Below, one piece after another: positions 49,337 to 58,737 of a stretch of DNA of 64,000 nucleotides. Where the stretch lies: the NCBI GenBank assembly GCA_964514235.1, contig CAZEPV010000001.1, forward strand, positions 124,001 to 188,000. The letters run 5' to 3'. Positions within the stretch are counted from its first letter, which is position 1. Every line of letters begins with the position of its first letter. The stretch comes from JAAYRQ01 sp035647235. Lineage in GTDB: Bacteria; Bacillota; Syntrophomonadia; Syntrophomonadales; Syntrophomonadaceae. The notes beneath the pieces were generated by a model, which was not told the origin of the DNA, made no database searches, and was given only the letters and a program-made list of their open reading frames with translations. Both the position numbers and the translations under genes were made by a program.

Positions 49337-50520
49337 TCGTTAAGCTCTTCCAAATGGGCTGCAGTTTCATTAAATTGTTGCAAATATTTACTTATATTTT
49401 CATCAGCAAATCTAGTTAAATCAGTTTCGCTTTGTAAGAAATATATAGTATTTTCGATTCTGTCCTGGCTAGCCCTTATGTCTTTCCAATATTTTTCGTC
49501 TTCAAATAGGTTCATACAATCTTGCAAATTATTAGCCCGCCCCGTTTCTAAAAAACTTTTGAATTTTTCCAGGGTGGCAAGATCTTGGTAATCTGCATGT
49601 ACATATGATTTATGAATAATATAGTTATATATGTTAAGGGCAGAATTAGCCTTTTCTAATTTAGCTTCATTTTCATCAATATCCTGATAAGATTTATCTA
49701 AAAAATCTAGGTATAAATTTGGCCAATCACTAAGAATTAACTTATACCTATCACATGCCTTCTCATATTCACGGTACCTTATAAAATATACTTTAGTATC
49801 ATAATTAAAGGTATTGCCTACAGATATTTCATTTTTACTTTTCCTTTTTATTTTGCTAAAAGGAATAATATTATCTTTTGGCAATACATTTCCACCCACA
49901 GCTTGGGGTTTAATCGGTATATTATCTGGTTCCATTGGTTCTAAATTAATTTGCTCTACAATGCTGTAGCGTGAATCTAAAAGTTTATTAATAAAGTTAA
50001 TATGTTGGCCTAATATCTCCGTTTCTGCAAATGATTTTAAACATATATCTATATCCTTAAGCAAATCCTCTTTGTTCTTGGCGGTTTTTTTGGCATTTTT
50101 GCGACTCTTATAGTAAGTCTGTATTTCCTTAGCAATAGCTGGATAATTTTGAAGCGTGGTCAAGACTTCCATATCTTCCACAGTCAAAAACTTGTCGGGG
50201 GATATAGTTTCCTTGGTAAAATATATCCTGCTATTAGTTTCGGGGTAGTAATAGGGCCCAATCTTGGTCAAGAACTCATTATGCTCGAAAAATTCCATAT
50301 CCTCGGTTACATCTAATCCTTCTAGGAGATTGAACCATCTGGTTAAATATTGTCTAGGTTTTTCTTTATCAACTGTATCCAGTAATTCCAGATAAGTATC
50401 TAAAGGAAAAGTAATAGCAGAATTATAATAATAGAAGAGAATTTTATCGGGGGGATATCTCCTAATTACTGCTAAATCAAGATAATGAGCATTTTCCTTG
50501 TTTAAAAAAGTAAAAAACAT
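49333..50520 (-). CDS. Protein of unknown function, 395 residues
   Basis: This soluble, charged protein is largely helical after an N-terminal alpha/beta part (FTFLNKENAHYLDLAVIRRYPP). The middle has a linker with prolines and basic residues (about 205-240, KIKRKSKN), and the C-terminal third is helical with repeated aromatic-acidic patterns (REYEKACDRYKLILSDWP and DYQDLATLEKFKSFLE). Nothing identifies a family. AGGAGG-like GGAGG on the minus strand lies upstream of the ATG. It ends 4 bp inside the convergent rhomboid gene and is divergent from the HAD gene. Confidence 0.75.
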   Translation of the reverse strand: MFFTFLNKENAHYLDLAVIRRYPPDKILFYYYNSAITFPLDTYLELLDTVDKEKPRQYLTRWFNLLEGLDVTEDMEFFEHNEFLTKIGPYYYPETNSRIYFTKETISPDKFLTVEDMEVLTTLQNYPAIAKEIQTYYKSRKNAKKTAKNKEDLLKDIDICLKSFAETEILGQHINFINKLLDSRYSIVEQINLEPMEPDNIPIKPQAVGGNVLPKDNIIPFSKIKRKSKNEISVGNTFNYDTKVYFIRYREYEKACDRYKLILSDWPNLYLDFLDKSYQDIDENEAKLEKANSALNIYNYIIHKSYVHADYQDLATLEKFKSFLETGRANNLQDCMNLFEDEKYWKDIRASQDRIENTIYFLQSETDLTRFADENISKYLQQFNETAAHLEELND

Positions 50521-50616
50521 TTTAGAACCTCCTTATGCTTTACTATAATATGGCTAGATAGACTACTTCTATATATTTCCAAAAATACCTTTTTTAATAA
50601 TGCAAAATTTTCTAAT

Positions 50617-50645
50617 TTAACAAAAAGAAATATATCCCGTATAAT
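50617..50645 (+). promoter_or_regulatory. Sigma-A-type promoter of the HAD phosphatase gene
   Basis: TTAACA (50617-50622), 17 bases, TATAAT (50640-50645). This is one of the best sigma-A matches in the window. Confidence 0.7.
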
Positions 50646-50685
50646 TAAATTTAATTTAATATTATAGTTGCAAAGGAGTGTTAGG

Positions 50686-51396
50686 ATGTTTGAAGCGATA
50701 TTATTCGATTTGGATGGGACCTTATTAGATATCGACATGAATTATTTTATCCCGAAATACTTTGAGAAAATGATGGTGATGGCGCAGGATTTCGGTATTG
50801 ACCAAGTGAAGAAAATGGCCGAACAAATATATAAATCTACTGATGTAATGATTTCTAATGTAAATTCGGAACTGACCAATGAGGAAGTTTTCATGCAGGA
50901 CTTTCTATATAAATTTAATCATCTGACTAAGGATGAAGCGATGGACTTTTTTGACCATTTTTATGCCCATGGTTTTCCTAAATTAAGTCACCATAGTAAA
51001 CCATTTATGGGTGTACCGGAAATGATGGCTAAAATTTTTGCCCGAGATGTCAAAGTAGTAATTGCAACCAATTCAGTTTTTCCGCGTCCTGCGATTGTAG
51101 AACGGATGAATTGGGCAGGGGTCGATAACTTTGATTATCAATTAATAACTTCCTATGAAGTTATGCATTTCTGTAAACCCTGGCCCGAATATTATGAAGA
51201 AATTGCCCAAATCATCGGGGTCCAGCCTAAAAACTGTTTGATGGTCGGCAATGATATTGGCGAAGATTTAGCCGCTGGTAAAGTTGGCATGAAAACCTAT
51301 TTGGTCAAAGACCGTTTAATTGATAAAGGAATAGACCTAAAACCCGATTATAGTGGGAATTTAGTGGATTTATTTGAATTTATGGATCGAATTTAA
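50686..51396 (+). CDS. HAD superfamily hydrolase
   Basis: This protein of about 236 residues has the HAD motifs: I, FDLDGTLLDID (nucleophile Asp8 region); II, VVIATNS; III, the Lys of FCKPWPEYY; IV, VGNDIGEDLAAG. A helical cap lies between I and II. It is probably a small-molecule phosphatase of the phosphoglycolate/Gph type; the substrate is not readable. ATG 50686 has AAAGGAG about 7 bases upstream; an earlier TTG at 50668 overlaps nothing useful. Confidence 0.9.
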   Translation: MFEAILFDLDGTLLDIDMNYFIPKYFEKMMVMAQDFGIDQVKKMAEQIYKSTDVMISNVNSELTNEEVFMQDFLYKFNHLTKDEAMDFFDHFYAHGFPKLSHHSKPFMGVPEMMAKIFARDVKVVIATNSVFPRPAIVERMNWAGVDNFDYQLITSYEVMHFCKPWPEYYEEIAQIIGVQPKNCLMVGNDIGEDLAAGKVGMKTYLVKDRLIDKGIDLKPDYSGNLVDLFEFMDRI

Positions 51397-51459
51397 TTTA
51401 ATAAACTTCACCTAGCTGGGTAATCCTAAAAGTAATAAGGGTAGGTGGAGGTGTTTTAA

Positions 51460-51654
51460 ATTAGTCAGTCTAAGCCCAAACACAAACCTAAACAAGAACT
51501 CACCCAAAAGGATTTATTAAAAATTGAAGTAGCCAAGGAATTGGGGATTTGGGAACAGGTTGAAAGGGATGGCTGGGAATCATTAAGCAATGAAGCTTGT
51601 GGCAGAGTAGGAGGCATAATGAGTAAAAGACTACGGGATTTAGAAAAAGCTTAG
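51460..51654 (+). CDS. Alpha/beta-type small acid-soluble spore protein, apparent ATT start
   Basis: This 64-residue protein has DLLKIEVAKELGIWEQVERDGW followed by SLSNEACGRVGGIMSKRL. This is the pattern of the SspF-like alpha/beta SASP family (KxEIAKELGxWdKV...GW...ExGRIGGxM). Such proteins coat spore DNA. In-frame, the only possible start between the upstream stop codon and the conserved region is ATT at 51460, with GGAGGTG (51447-51453) 6 bases upstream. No ATG, GTG or TTG is available before the conserved core. A terminator follows. It is strong evidence for an endospore former. Confidence 0.85.
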   Translation: MSQSKPKHKPKQELTQKDLLKIEVAKELGIWEQVERDGWESLSNEACGRVGGIMSKRLRDLEKA

Positions 51655-51666
51655 ACCTAGTTTTTA

Positions 51667-51697
51667 TACCCAGCTGAGGAGGCTGGGTTGTTTTTTT
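51667..51697 (+). terminator. Rho-independent terminator
   Basis: ACCCAGC (51668-51674) pairs with GCTGGGT (51682-51688), followed by TGTTTTTTT. Confidence 0.88.
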
Positions 51698-51745
51698 GAG
51701 GTATAATTAATTGGTAGGATTTATTAAGGAGAGGATGAGAAAGTT

Positions 51746-52207
51746 ATGGCAACTGAAAGAGTAAGAAAGTTCTTTACTGAAAAAGGGCTGGATTTATCCA
51801 TTATAGAATTTGATGCGGATACTAGTACATCGCAATTGGCTGCCGAGGCTTTGGGTACTGAAGTCAGCAGAATTGCCAAGTCCATGGTTTTTAAAACTAA
51901 AGAGGAAGATTACATAATGATACTGGCTGCAGGTGATGTGCGCATTAATAGTAAAGCGGTTCGGGATTTAGTCGGTTCTAGGACTAGCATGGCAAAAGCA
52001 GAAGAGGTCATGGAAGTAACGGGATATTATCCTGGTGGGGTATGTCCCTATGCTCTGGAAACTCCCATTCCAGTATACTTAGACGAAAGTCTTAAGGATT
52101 ATGATGTAATTTATACTGCGGCTGGTACGGCCAATACAGTTTTGCCCATTTCTTTTGCTGAACTCAAGGAAATTACTGGGGCCAGTGTGTGTAGGGTCGC
52201 GAAGTGA
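51746..52207 (+). CDS. YbaK/EbsC-type aminoacyl-tRNA deacylase
   Basis: This 153-residue protein has the YbaK/ProX fold: FDADTSTSQLAAEALGTEVSRIAKSMVFKT with the conserved lysine, then GYYPGGVCPYALETPIPVYLDESL and AAGTANTVLPISFAEL. Members hydrolyse misacylated tRNA such as Cys- or Ala-tRNA(Pro). AAGGAG lies upstream of the ATG at some distance. It lies 84 bp before dnaE. Confidence 0.9.
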   Translation: MATERVRKFFTEKGLDLSIIEFDADTSTSQLAAEALGTEVSRIAKSMVFKTKEEDYIMILAAGDVRINSKAVRDLVGSRTSMAKAEEVMEVTGYYPGGVCPYALETPIPVYLDESLKDYDVIYTAAGTANTVLPISFAELKEITGASVCRVAK

Positions 52208-52291
52208 AGGCTCTTTCCAACTAGGGGGCTAAGATGCTTGGCTAGGCTATTAAACTGATATATTTACCTGATTAACTAGGGGAGTTTTGAT

Positions 52292-55200
52292 ATGGGAAGT
52301 AGTTTTGTTCATTTACATAATCACTCAGAGTATAGCTTACTAGATGGGGCTTGTAGAATTAAGGATTTAGTATCTAGAGCCGTAGAGTTAGAAATGCCAG
52401 CGATAGCTATAACAGACCACGGAGTCCTGTACGGAGTAATAGATTTTTACCGCGAGGCTAAAAAACAAGGGATAAAACCCATTATCGGTTGTGAAGTATA
52501 TGTAGCGACCCGAAGCCGTTTTGATAAAGAAGCCAATATAGATGACACACAATTCCATTTAGTTCTATTATGCGAAAATGAAGTAGGCTATAAGAATCTA
52601 GTAGCCCTAGTAAGCAAGGCTTATACCGAGGGTTTTTATTACAGACCTAGGGTGGATCATGAATTACTGGCTAAACATAGTGAGGGGTTAATTGCCCTAT
52701 CTGCTTGCATAGCAGGTGAAATACCTCGAGCGATTTTGGCTGGACGGACCCAGGAAGCGGTGGACGTGGCCAATTTCTACCAGGACATATTTGGTCCAGG
52801 GAATTTTTATTTAGAAGTGCAAGATCACGATATGGATGAAGAAAAGATTGTCTGCCAGGCCATGTATGAAATCAGTGACCAGACTGGGATCCCGCTTGTG
52901 GCTACGAATGATACTCATTACTTAACTAAAAACGATGCAGCAGTTCATGATGTACTTTTGTGTATTCAGACCCAGACGAATATAAATGACGAAAAGCGAA
53001 TGCGCTTTTTGGGTAATGATTTTTATTTGAAAAGCGGGGAAGAAATGCGAGAGCTTTTCCCTCAAAGGGAAGAAGCCCTACTAAACACCCTCAAAATAGC
53101 AGACAGATGTAATGTAGAATTTGATTTCGGCCAATTTCACTTACCCTATTTTCAAATTCCACAAGCATTTACAGAAGAAACATATTTAAGGAAATTAGTC
53201 TTAGAAAACTTCGAGCACAAATATCCTAATCCTAGCCCGGAGATTGTTAGTAGGCTCAATTATGAACTAGATATGATTGTCAATATGGGTTTTGCGGCCT
53301 ATTTTCTCATAGTACATGATTTGGTTTTCTGGTCTAAGCAAAATGGTATAGCAGTCGGGCCCGGTAGGGGTTCAGCGGCAGGAAGCCTAGTATCATACGT
53401 TTTGGATATAACCACCATTGATCCCTTGAAATATGGCTTACTATTTGAAAGATTTTTGAATCCAGAGAGGGTAAGTATGCCCGATATTGATATAGATTTT
53501 TGTTTTGAAAAAAGGGATATGGTTATCGAATATATTATCGAAAAATACGGTTCAGAAAGGGTAGCCCAGATTATAACCTTCGGAACTATGGCAGCCAAGG
53601 CAGCCATAAGAGATGTAGGACGGGCCCTGGATATCCCTTATTCCGAAGTAGACAAAATTGCCCGTATGATTCCCAATGAATTAGGGGTTACTATTGACAA
53701 GTCTTTACAAGTTTCTACTGACCTGATTGCAGCCTATCGAGATGATTACACTACCAGAAGAATCATAGATATTGCTAAAAGCATTGAAGGGATGCCACGG
53801 CATGCTTCAGTTCATGCTGCAGGTGTGGTTATCGGACGGGAAGAATTAGTGGATATTTTGCCCTTGCAAAGAACTTCCGATGGGCATGTAATAACGCAAT
53901 TTGCTAAGGAGACCGTAGAAGATATCGGCCTACTGAAAATGGATATCTTGGGTTTAAGGACCCTAACGGTTATTGAACGGGCTAAAGAAATTATTAAAAA
54001 GACCCGCAATGTAACTATTGATTTTACTAAGCTTACTCTAGATGATGAAAAGGTTTATCAACTATTATCCGCGGGACAAACGATCGGGGTATTCCAGTTG
54101 GAAAGTGATGGCCTAAGGCGGATTTTAATGGAAATGAAACCCGCTCGGTTCGAGGACATTATTGCAGTTATTGCCCTGTATAGACCTGGGCCCCTTGGTA
54201 GTGGCATGGTAGAGGATTTTATACAATGTAAGAACGGCAAGCAAAAAATTGAATATATCCACCCCATGTTAGAAAATATACTGCATGATACTTATGGGGT
54301 TATTTTGTATCAAGAACAAGTAATGCAAGTAGCTGAGGAATTAGCCAATTTTACTCTAGGAGAAGCAGATCTTTTGCGTAGGGCCATGGGTAAAAAAAGA
54401 CCAGATGAAATAACTAAGCAAAGGAATAAATTTATAAGTGGGGTGGCAATAAATGGTATCAATGCAGAACAAGCCCATAGAATTTTTGAATTAATGGAAT
54501 CTTTCGCGGGCTATGGTTTTAATAAAAGCCATTCGGCTGCCTATGCCCTTATTTCTTACCAAACTGCTTATCTTAAAGCCCATTATCCCATGGAATATAT
54601 GTGCGCTTTTTTAACTAGTATTTTTGATAATCAAGATAAAGTAGTATTTTACTCCAAAGAGTGCCAGAATCTAGGCATCGAAATATTGCCGCCGGATATT
54701 AATGAAAGCTTTGAGAATTTTACGGTAGCTAAATCCGGAATTCGTTTTGGGCTTGGGGCCATAAAAAGCGTAGGTTATAATGCGGTTAGAAATATTGTCG
54801 AAGCTCGCAAGGAAGGCAAGTTTACCTCCTTATTCGATTTTTGCCGTAAAATAGATTTATCTATAATCAATAAAAGGGCTTTGGAAAACCTCATTTTAGC
54901 GGGGTGTTTTGATTCTTTGGATATTACCCGTAAAGGGGCCCTTTCTATCATGGAGGAATGTATAGAAATATCTAGCCAAATATTAGAATGCAATTCCCGT
55001 CACCAACTTTCCTTATTTGAAAATCAAGAGAGCATGGTAGAGGAGCCTCTACCTCAAATAACTGGTGAATTAATTAGTGCAGATAAATTAAGATTAGAAA
55101 AGGAAGTCCTGGGCTTTTATGTTTCAGAAAATCCTTTGGATGAATTTAGGGAAATAATTCCCTTATTATCCACTTATACTTTAGCTGACTTGGAAAATCA

Positions 55201-55684
55201 ACCTGACCAAACCTATGTAAAAATTATCGGCATGATTGATAATTTAGCCCATAAGACAAGTAGAAAAGGGGATAGGTATGCAAGCTTTTCTATTGAGGAT
55301 TTTAGTGGCCGTCTTAATGCTTTAGTATTTCCTTCAGCTTACATAAAAAACCGAGCCCAATTAGAAAATGATAAAGCGGTTTTAATAGAAGGATATTATG
55401 ACCTTAAGGATGAACAACCTAAGCTGATTGTCCACAAGGTAGGAACTTTACTGCCTCAGATTAATGGATTACACATTAGAATTCCCTATGATTCTAGCCG
55501 CGAAATTAATAAAAATGATTTGATTGAGATCCTGAAAAAGTATAAAGGCCCAACTGAAGTTTTACTTTTCCTGCCTAACCGTAAAATTTTAGCCCTAAAT
55601 GAGAGATATAATGTCAAAGCTAGTGTGGAATTAAAACAGGAACTTGAATTATTATGTGGAAAAGGTAATGTATGGTTCACGTAA
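52292..55684 (+). CDS. dnaE: DNA polymerase III alpha subunit DnaE
   Basis: This 1130-residue protein begins with the PHP domain (FVHLHNHSEYSLLDGACR). The polymerase core includes GPGRGSAAGSLVSYVL, the catalytic PDIDIDF (about 396-402) and RPDEITKQRNKF, then the tandem HhH region and an OB-fold (about 985-1070). It belongs to the DnaE (E. coli-like) group, not PolC. GGGGAG lies upstream of the ATG. It heads the dnaE-mtrB-pfkA-pyk run. Confidence 0.97.
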   Translation: MGSSFVHLHNHSEYSLLDGACRIKDLVSRAVELEMPAIAITDHGVLYGVIDFYREAKKQGIKPIIGCEVYVATRSRFDKEANIDDTQFHLVLLCENEVGYKNLVALVSKAYTEGFYYRPRVDHELLAKHSEGLIALSACIAGEIPRAILAGRTQEAVDVANFYQDIFGPGNFYLEVQDHDMDEEKIVCQAMYEISDQTGIPLVATNDTHYLTKNDAAVHDVLLCIQTQTNINDEKRMRFLGNDFYLKSGEEMRELFPQREEALLNTLKIADRCNVEFDFGQFHLPYFQIPQAFTEETYLRKLVLENFEHKYPNPSPEIVSRLNYELDMIVNMGFAAYFLIVHDLVFWSKQNGIAVGPGRGSAAGSLVSYVLDITTIDPLKYGLLFERFLNPERVSMPDIDIDFCFEKRDMVIEYIIEKYGSERVAQIITFGTMAAKAAIRDVGRALDIPYSEVDKIARMIPNELGVTIDKSLQVSTDLIAAYRDDYTTRRIIDIAKSIEGMPRHASVHAAGVVIGREELVDILPLQRTSDGHVITQFAKETVEDIGLLKMDILGLRTLTVIERAKEIIKKTRNVTIDFTKLTLDDEKVYQLLSAGQTIGVFQLESDGLRRILMEMKPARFEDIIAVIALYRPGPLGSGMVEDFIQCKNGKQKIEYIHPMLENILHDTYGVILYQEQVMQVAEELANFTLGEADLLRRAMGKKRPDEITKQRNKFISGVAINGINAEQAHRIFELMESFAGYGFNKSHSAAYALISYQTAYLKAHYPMEYMCAFLTSIFDNQDKVVFYSKECQNLGIEILPPDINESFENFTVAKSGIRFGLGAIKSVGYNAVRNIVEARKEGKFTSLFDFCRKIDLSIINKRALENLILAGCFDSLDITRKGALSIMEECIEISSQILECNSRHQLSLFENQESMVEEPLPQITGELISADKLRLEKEVLGFYVSENPLDEFREIIPLLSTYTLADLENQPDQTYVKIIGMIDNLAHKTSRKGDRYASFSIEDFSGRLNALVFPSAYIKNRAQLENDKAVLIEGYYDLKDEQPKLIVHKVGTLLPQINGLHIRIPYDSSREINKNDLIEILKKYKGPTEVLLFLPNRKILALNERYNVKASVELKQELELLCGKGNVWFT

Positions 55685-55711
55685 ATAATTATCTAATAGG
55701 AGGTATAGTGC

Positions 55712-55954
55712 ATGAATGAGAGGTATAACGGAGATTATATTATTATTAAAGCTTTAGAAAATGGGGTTACTATTATCGGCCTAACCCGAGGTAGGGATAC
55801 CAAATTCCACCATACGGAAAAATTAGATAAGGGTGAAGTTATGGTAGTACAGTTTACTGAACATACCTCAGCTATGAAATTCAGGGGTAAGGCTGAAATT
55901 ACCCATAGATACGGTACAGTAACAAGTGGAGAAAGTAACCCCAAAAATTTATAG
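55712..55954 (+). CDS. mtrB: Trp RNA-binding attenuation protein (TRAP)
   Basis: This 80-residue protein matches Bacillus MtrB almost throughout: DYIIIKALENGVTIIGLTRG, TKFHHTEKLDKGEVMVVQFTEHTSA and RGKAEI. In TRAP, Lys37, Lys56 and Arg58 bind (G/U)AG repeats; the KLDKGE, MKF and RGK residues correspond. It senses tryptophan as an 11-mer ring and attenuates trp operons. No trp genes lie in the window. AGGAGG precedes the ATG. Its place between dnaE and pfkA is unusual. Confidence 0.95.
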   Translation: MNERYNGDYIIIKALENGVTIIGLTRGRDTKFHHTEKLDKGEVMVVQFTEHTSAMKFRGKAEITHRYGTVTSGESNPKNL

Positions 55955-55955
55955 A

Positions 55956-56000
55956 AGCACCGAGGCTGCAAAAGCATATGTTAATTTACCTTCCGGTGCT
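55956..56000 (+). repeat. Inverted repeat between mtrB and pfkA
   Basis: AGCACCG (55956-55962) and CGGTGCT (55994-56000) can pair around a 31-base loop. It lies just ahead of the pfkA ribosome site, with no T-run. It may lessen read-through or expose/mask the site. Confidence 0.4.
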
Positions 56001-56017
56001 AAATAGGGGGTATTCTT

Positions 56018-56974
56018 TTGGCCAAGTTAGCTGTATTAACTAGTGGCGGTGATGCATCGGGAATGAATGCAGCCATACGTGCTGTGGTTAGGTCTGCTAT
56101 CTATAAAGGCATGGATGTTTATGGAGTAAGCCAGGGTTTTGAAGGTTTAATTGCTGGTAGTTTTCGGGATATGTCTTTAGGTTCAGTAGCAGATATCATT
56201 CATAGGGGTGGCACTATACTGCAAACTTCTAGGTCGAGCACCTTCACGACTGTAGAAGGACGTGAAAAAGCTCGGGCTAATTTACAGGAACTAGGAGTGG
56301 AACATTTAATTATCATTGGGGGCAATGGGAGTCTGGCAGGGGGATATGAATTTTCAAAATTAGGGATAAATGTTATCGGAATTCCAGCCTCGATAGATAA
56401 TGACATAGTATACACAAAAGCAATTGGATTTGATACTGCGGTTAATACTGTTCTAGAGGCTATAAATCGTATTAGGGATACTGCTACTAGCCATGGGCGT
56501 ATATTTATTATAGAAGTTATGGGCCATAACTGTGGCGAATTAGCTTTAGCTGCTGGGGTGGCTGGAGGGGCAGAGTCAATCCTAATACCAGAAATAGAAC
56601 CAGATATAGAAGAGGTGGTCAATAAAATAAATCAGGGTAGTGAAAGGGGCAAGCTACATAGCATAATTATTGTAGCTGAGGAAGTTTACCCCGTAAGCAA
56701 ATTAAAAGATATTATAAGGGATGAAACTGGCCAAGATGTTAGGGTCACAATATTAGGCCATGTTCAAAGGGGTGGAACACCTACTGCTCACGATCGCATA
56801 CTAGCTTCTACTTTTGGTAAAGAAGCAGTAGATTTAATAGAGCATGGGGTTAAGAATGTCATGGTAGCTTCTCATGCGGATAGGCTTCATGCCATTCCCT
56901 TAGCCGAAGTAATCCATGGACACAGAACTCCTAAACTAGAAATGTTTGAAATAGCACGGGTGCTTTCGATTTAA
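56018..56974 (+). CDS. pfkA: 6-phosphofructokinase with altered nucleotide-site residues
   Basis: This 318-residue protein aligns gaplessly with E. coli PfkA at the N-terminus: TSGGDASGMNAAIR, then IGGNGSLAGGY at 101-111, IPASIDNDI at 122-130 with catalytic Asp127, and MGHNCGELAL near 169. E. coli Asp103, which contacts Mg-ATP, is Asn103 here, and G124/T125 are A124/S125. The PPi-dependent G104D change is absent. The catalytic base is kept, so it may still phosphorylate fructose 6-phosphate, perhaps with altered donor use. The TTG start has GGGGG upstream. The pyk gene follows 17 bp on. Confidence 0.9.
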   Translation: MAKLAVLTSGGDASGMNAAIRAVVRSAIYKGMDVYGVSQGFEGLIAGSFRDMSLGSVADIIHRGGTILQTSRSSTFTTVEGREKARANLQELGVEHLIIIGGNGSLAGGYEFSKLGINVIGIPASIDNDIVYTKAIGFDTAVNTVLEAINRIRDTATSHGRIFIIEVMGHNCGELALAAGVAGGAESILIPEIEPDIEEVVNKINQGSERGKLHSIIIVAEEVYPVSKLKDIIRDETGQDVRVTILGHVQRGGTPTAHDRILASTFGKEAVDLIEHGVKNVMVASHADRLHAIPLAEVIHGHRTPKLEMFEIARVLSI

Positions 56975-56991
56975 TTTTTAAGAGGTGACTT

Positions 56992-58737
56992 ATGAGAAAG
57001 ACGAAAATTATATGTACAATAGGTCCAGCTAGCGAAGAAGTTGAGACTTTAAGAAAAATGGTAGATGCAGGTATGAATGTAGCCCGTTTAAATTTCTCCC
57101 ATGGAGTTTATGCGGAACATGCCAAAAGAATTAACAATTTGAGGGAAGTCGTGAAGTTGGAAGGAAGACCCTTGGCCATTATGCTTGATACCAAAGGACC
57201 AGAAATTCGGACTGGTGATGTGGAAAATGGTCGGGTCAACCTAGTTAATGGGCAAAAATTTATTTTAACTACACGCCAGATTTTGGGTAATGACCGGGAA
57301 GTGTCAGTTACCCATAGAAATTTACCGCAAGAAATAAGTGTTAACACCACTGTTCTTATTTCAGATGGCCTTATAAATTTAATAGTTGAGGAAATTAAGG
57401 GTGAAGATATTATTTGCCAAGTGATAAATGGAGGAGAATTAGGAAATAAAAAAGGCATTAATGTGCCTGGAGTCCGCATTAACTTGCCATTTATAAGCGA
57501 AAAGGATACTGAGGATATTAACTTTGGTATTGATAATAAAGTCGATTATATTGCCGCATCTTTTGTTCGTACTGCCGAAGATGTCTTAGATATTAGAAGG
57601 GTATTAGAAAAAAGAAATGCTGATATAGGTATTATAGCTAAAATTGAAAGTCAAGAAGGTGTGGACAACCTAACAGACATTATTCAAGTAGCAGATGGTG
57701 TTATGGTAGCTAGAGGGGACTTAGGGGTGGAAATACCAGTTGAGGAAGTACCTCTAGTACAAAAAGAAATTATAAGTAAGTGTAATTATGCAGGAAAGAT
57801 GGTAATAATCGCCACCCAAATGTTGGATTCTATGATTACTAACCCTAGACCCACTCGGGCAGAAGTCTCTGATGTGGCTAATGCAATTTTTGATGGGGCT
57901 GATGCTATCATGCTATCTGGTGAAACTGCAGCTGGGAAATACCCAGTCGAAGTAGTTAAAACTATGGCCAAGGTAGCAGCAAAAGCGGAGGAATCCTTAC
58001 CTTATCCTCAAATCCTCTGGGAAAAAAGAATGAGTCGTACCCAATCAATTACGGATGCTATAAGTTATGCCACTTGCGCTACAGCGGAAAACTTAGGGGC
58101 TGCAGCCATTATTACTGCTACGCGTACGGGGCTAACCTCTAGAATGGTAGCCAAATATAGACCGAAAGCAAATATAATTGCTGCTACACCAGATAGGAAT
58201 ATGCTGAACCGTCTAGCCTTAGTATGGGGGGTATATCCCGTTCTTATAGAAGAAACGATAGGCACTGACGATTTATTTGAGGAAGCTATTAATAGAGCCT
58301 TAGAACAAAGTTACATTAACTATGGTGATTTGCTAGTCCTAACTGCTGGGACACCTTCAACTTTAACTGGGGGTACCAATCTACTTAAAGTCCATGTCTT
58401 AGGGGATGTTCTGGTTGAAGGTATGGGTATTGGTCACCCAGTTAAGGGAATAGTAAAAATTGTACTCGGGCCGAAAGATATAGGCAAAATTGAGGAAGGG
58501 GATATAGTGGTGACTAATTCCGCCGATAGTTATTTGGCTCCTTATCTCAGCAAAATGTCTGCACTAGTGGCTGAAGAAGGTGGGCTTACCTCTAATGCAG
58601 CTATAATGGGGCTAAATGCTAAGATACCCGTAGTAGTCGGGACTAAATCGGCTACTACTATTCTACAAGATGAAATGCCTATTACTATTGACACACCTCA
58701 CGGTAAAGTGTATAGCGGCTTTGCCCATGTAGTGTAA
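56992..58737 (+). CDS. pyk: Pyruvate kinase with C-terminal PEP-utiliser-like domain
   Basis: This 581-residue protein has KIICTIGPAS, NVARLNFSHG, MLDTKGPEIRTG, the active-site AKIES (about 219-223, Lys220), MVARGDLGVEIP and ATQMLDSMI. The C-terminal 110 residues (about 470-581, HVLGDVLVEGMGIGHPVKG and VTNSADSYLAPYLSKMSALV) are the extra PEP-utiliser mobile-like domain of Bacillus-type enzymes. It makes ATP and pyruvate from PEP. AAGAGGTGA precedes the ATG. It is cotranscribed with pfkA. Confidence 0.96.
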   Translation: MRKTKIICTIGPASEEVETLRKMVDAGMNVARLNFSHGVYAEHAKRINNLREVVKLEGRPLAIMLDTKGPEIRTGDVENGRVNLVNGQKFILTTRQILGNDREVSVTHRNLPQEISVNTTVLISDGLINLIVEEIKGEDIICQVINGGELGNKKGINVPGVRINLPFISEKDTEDINFGIDNKVDYIAASFVRTAEDVLDIRRVLEKRNADIGIIAKIESQEGVDNLTDIIQVADGVMVARGDLGVEIPVEEVPLVQKEIISKCNYAGKMVIIATQMLDSMITNPRPTRAEVSDVANAIFDGADAIMLSGETAAGKYPVEVVKTMAKVAAKAEESLPYPQILWEKRMSRTQSITDAISYATCATAENLGAAAIITATRTGLTSRMVAKYRPKANIIAATPDRNMLNRLALVWGVYPVLIEETIGTDDLFEEAINRALEQSYINYGDLLVLTAGTPSTLTGGTNLLKVHVLGDVLVEGMGIGHPVKGIVKIVLGPKDIGKIEEGDIVVTNSADSYLAPYLSKMSALVAEEGGLTSNAAIMGLNAKIPVVVGTKSATTILQDEMPITIDTPHGKVYSGFAHVV

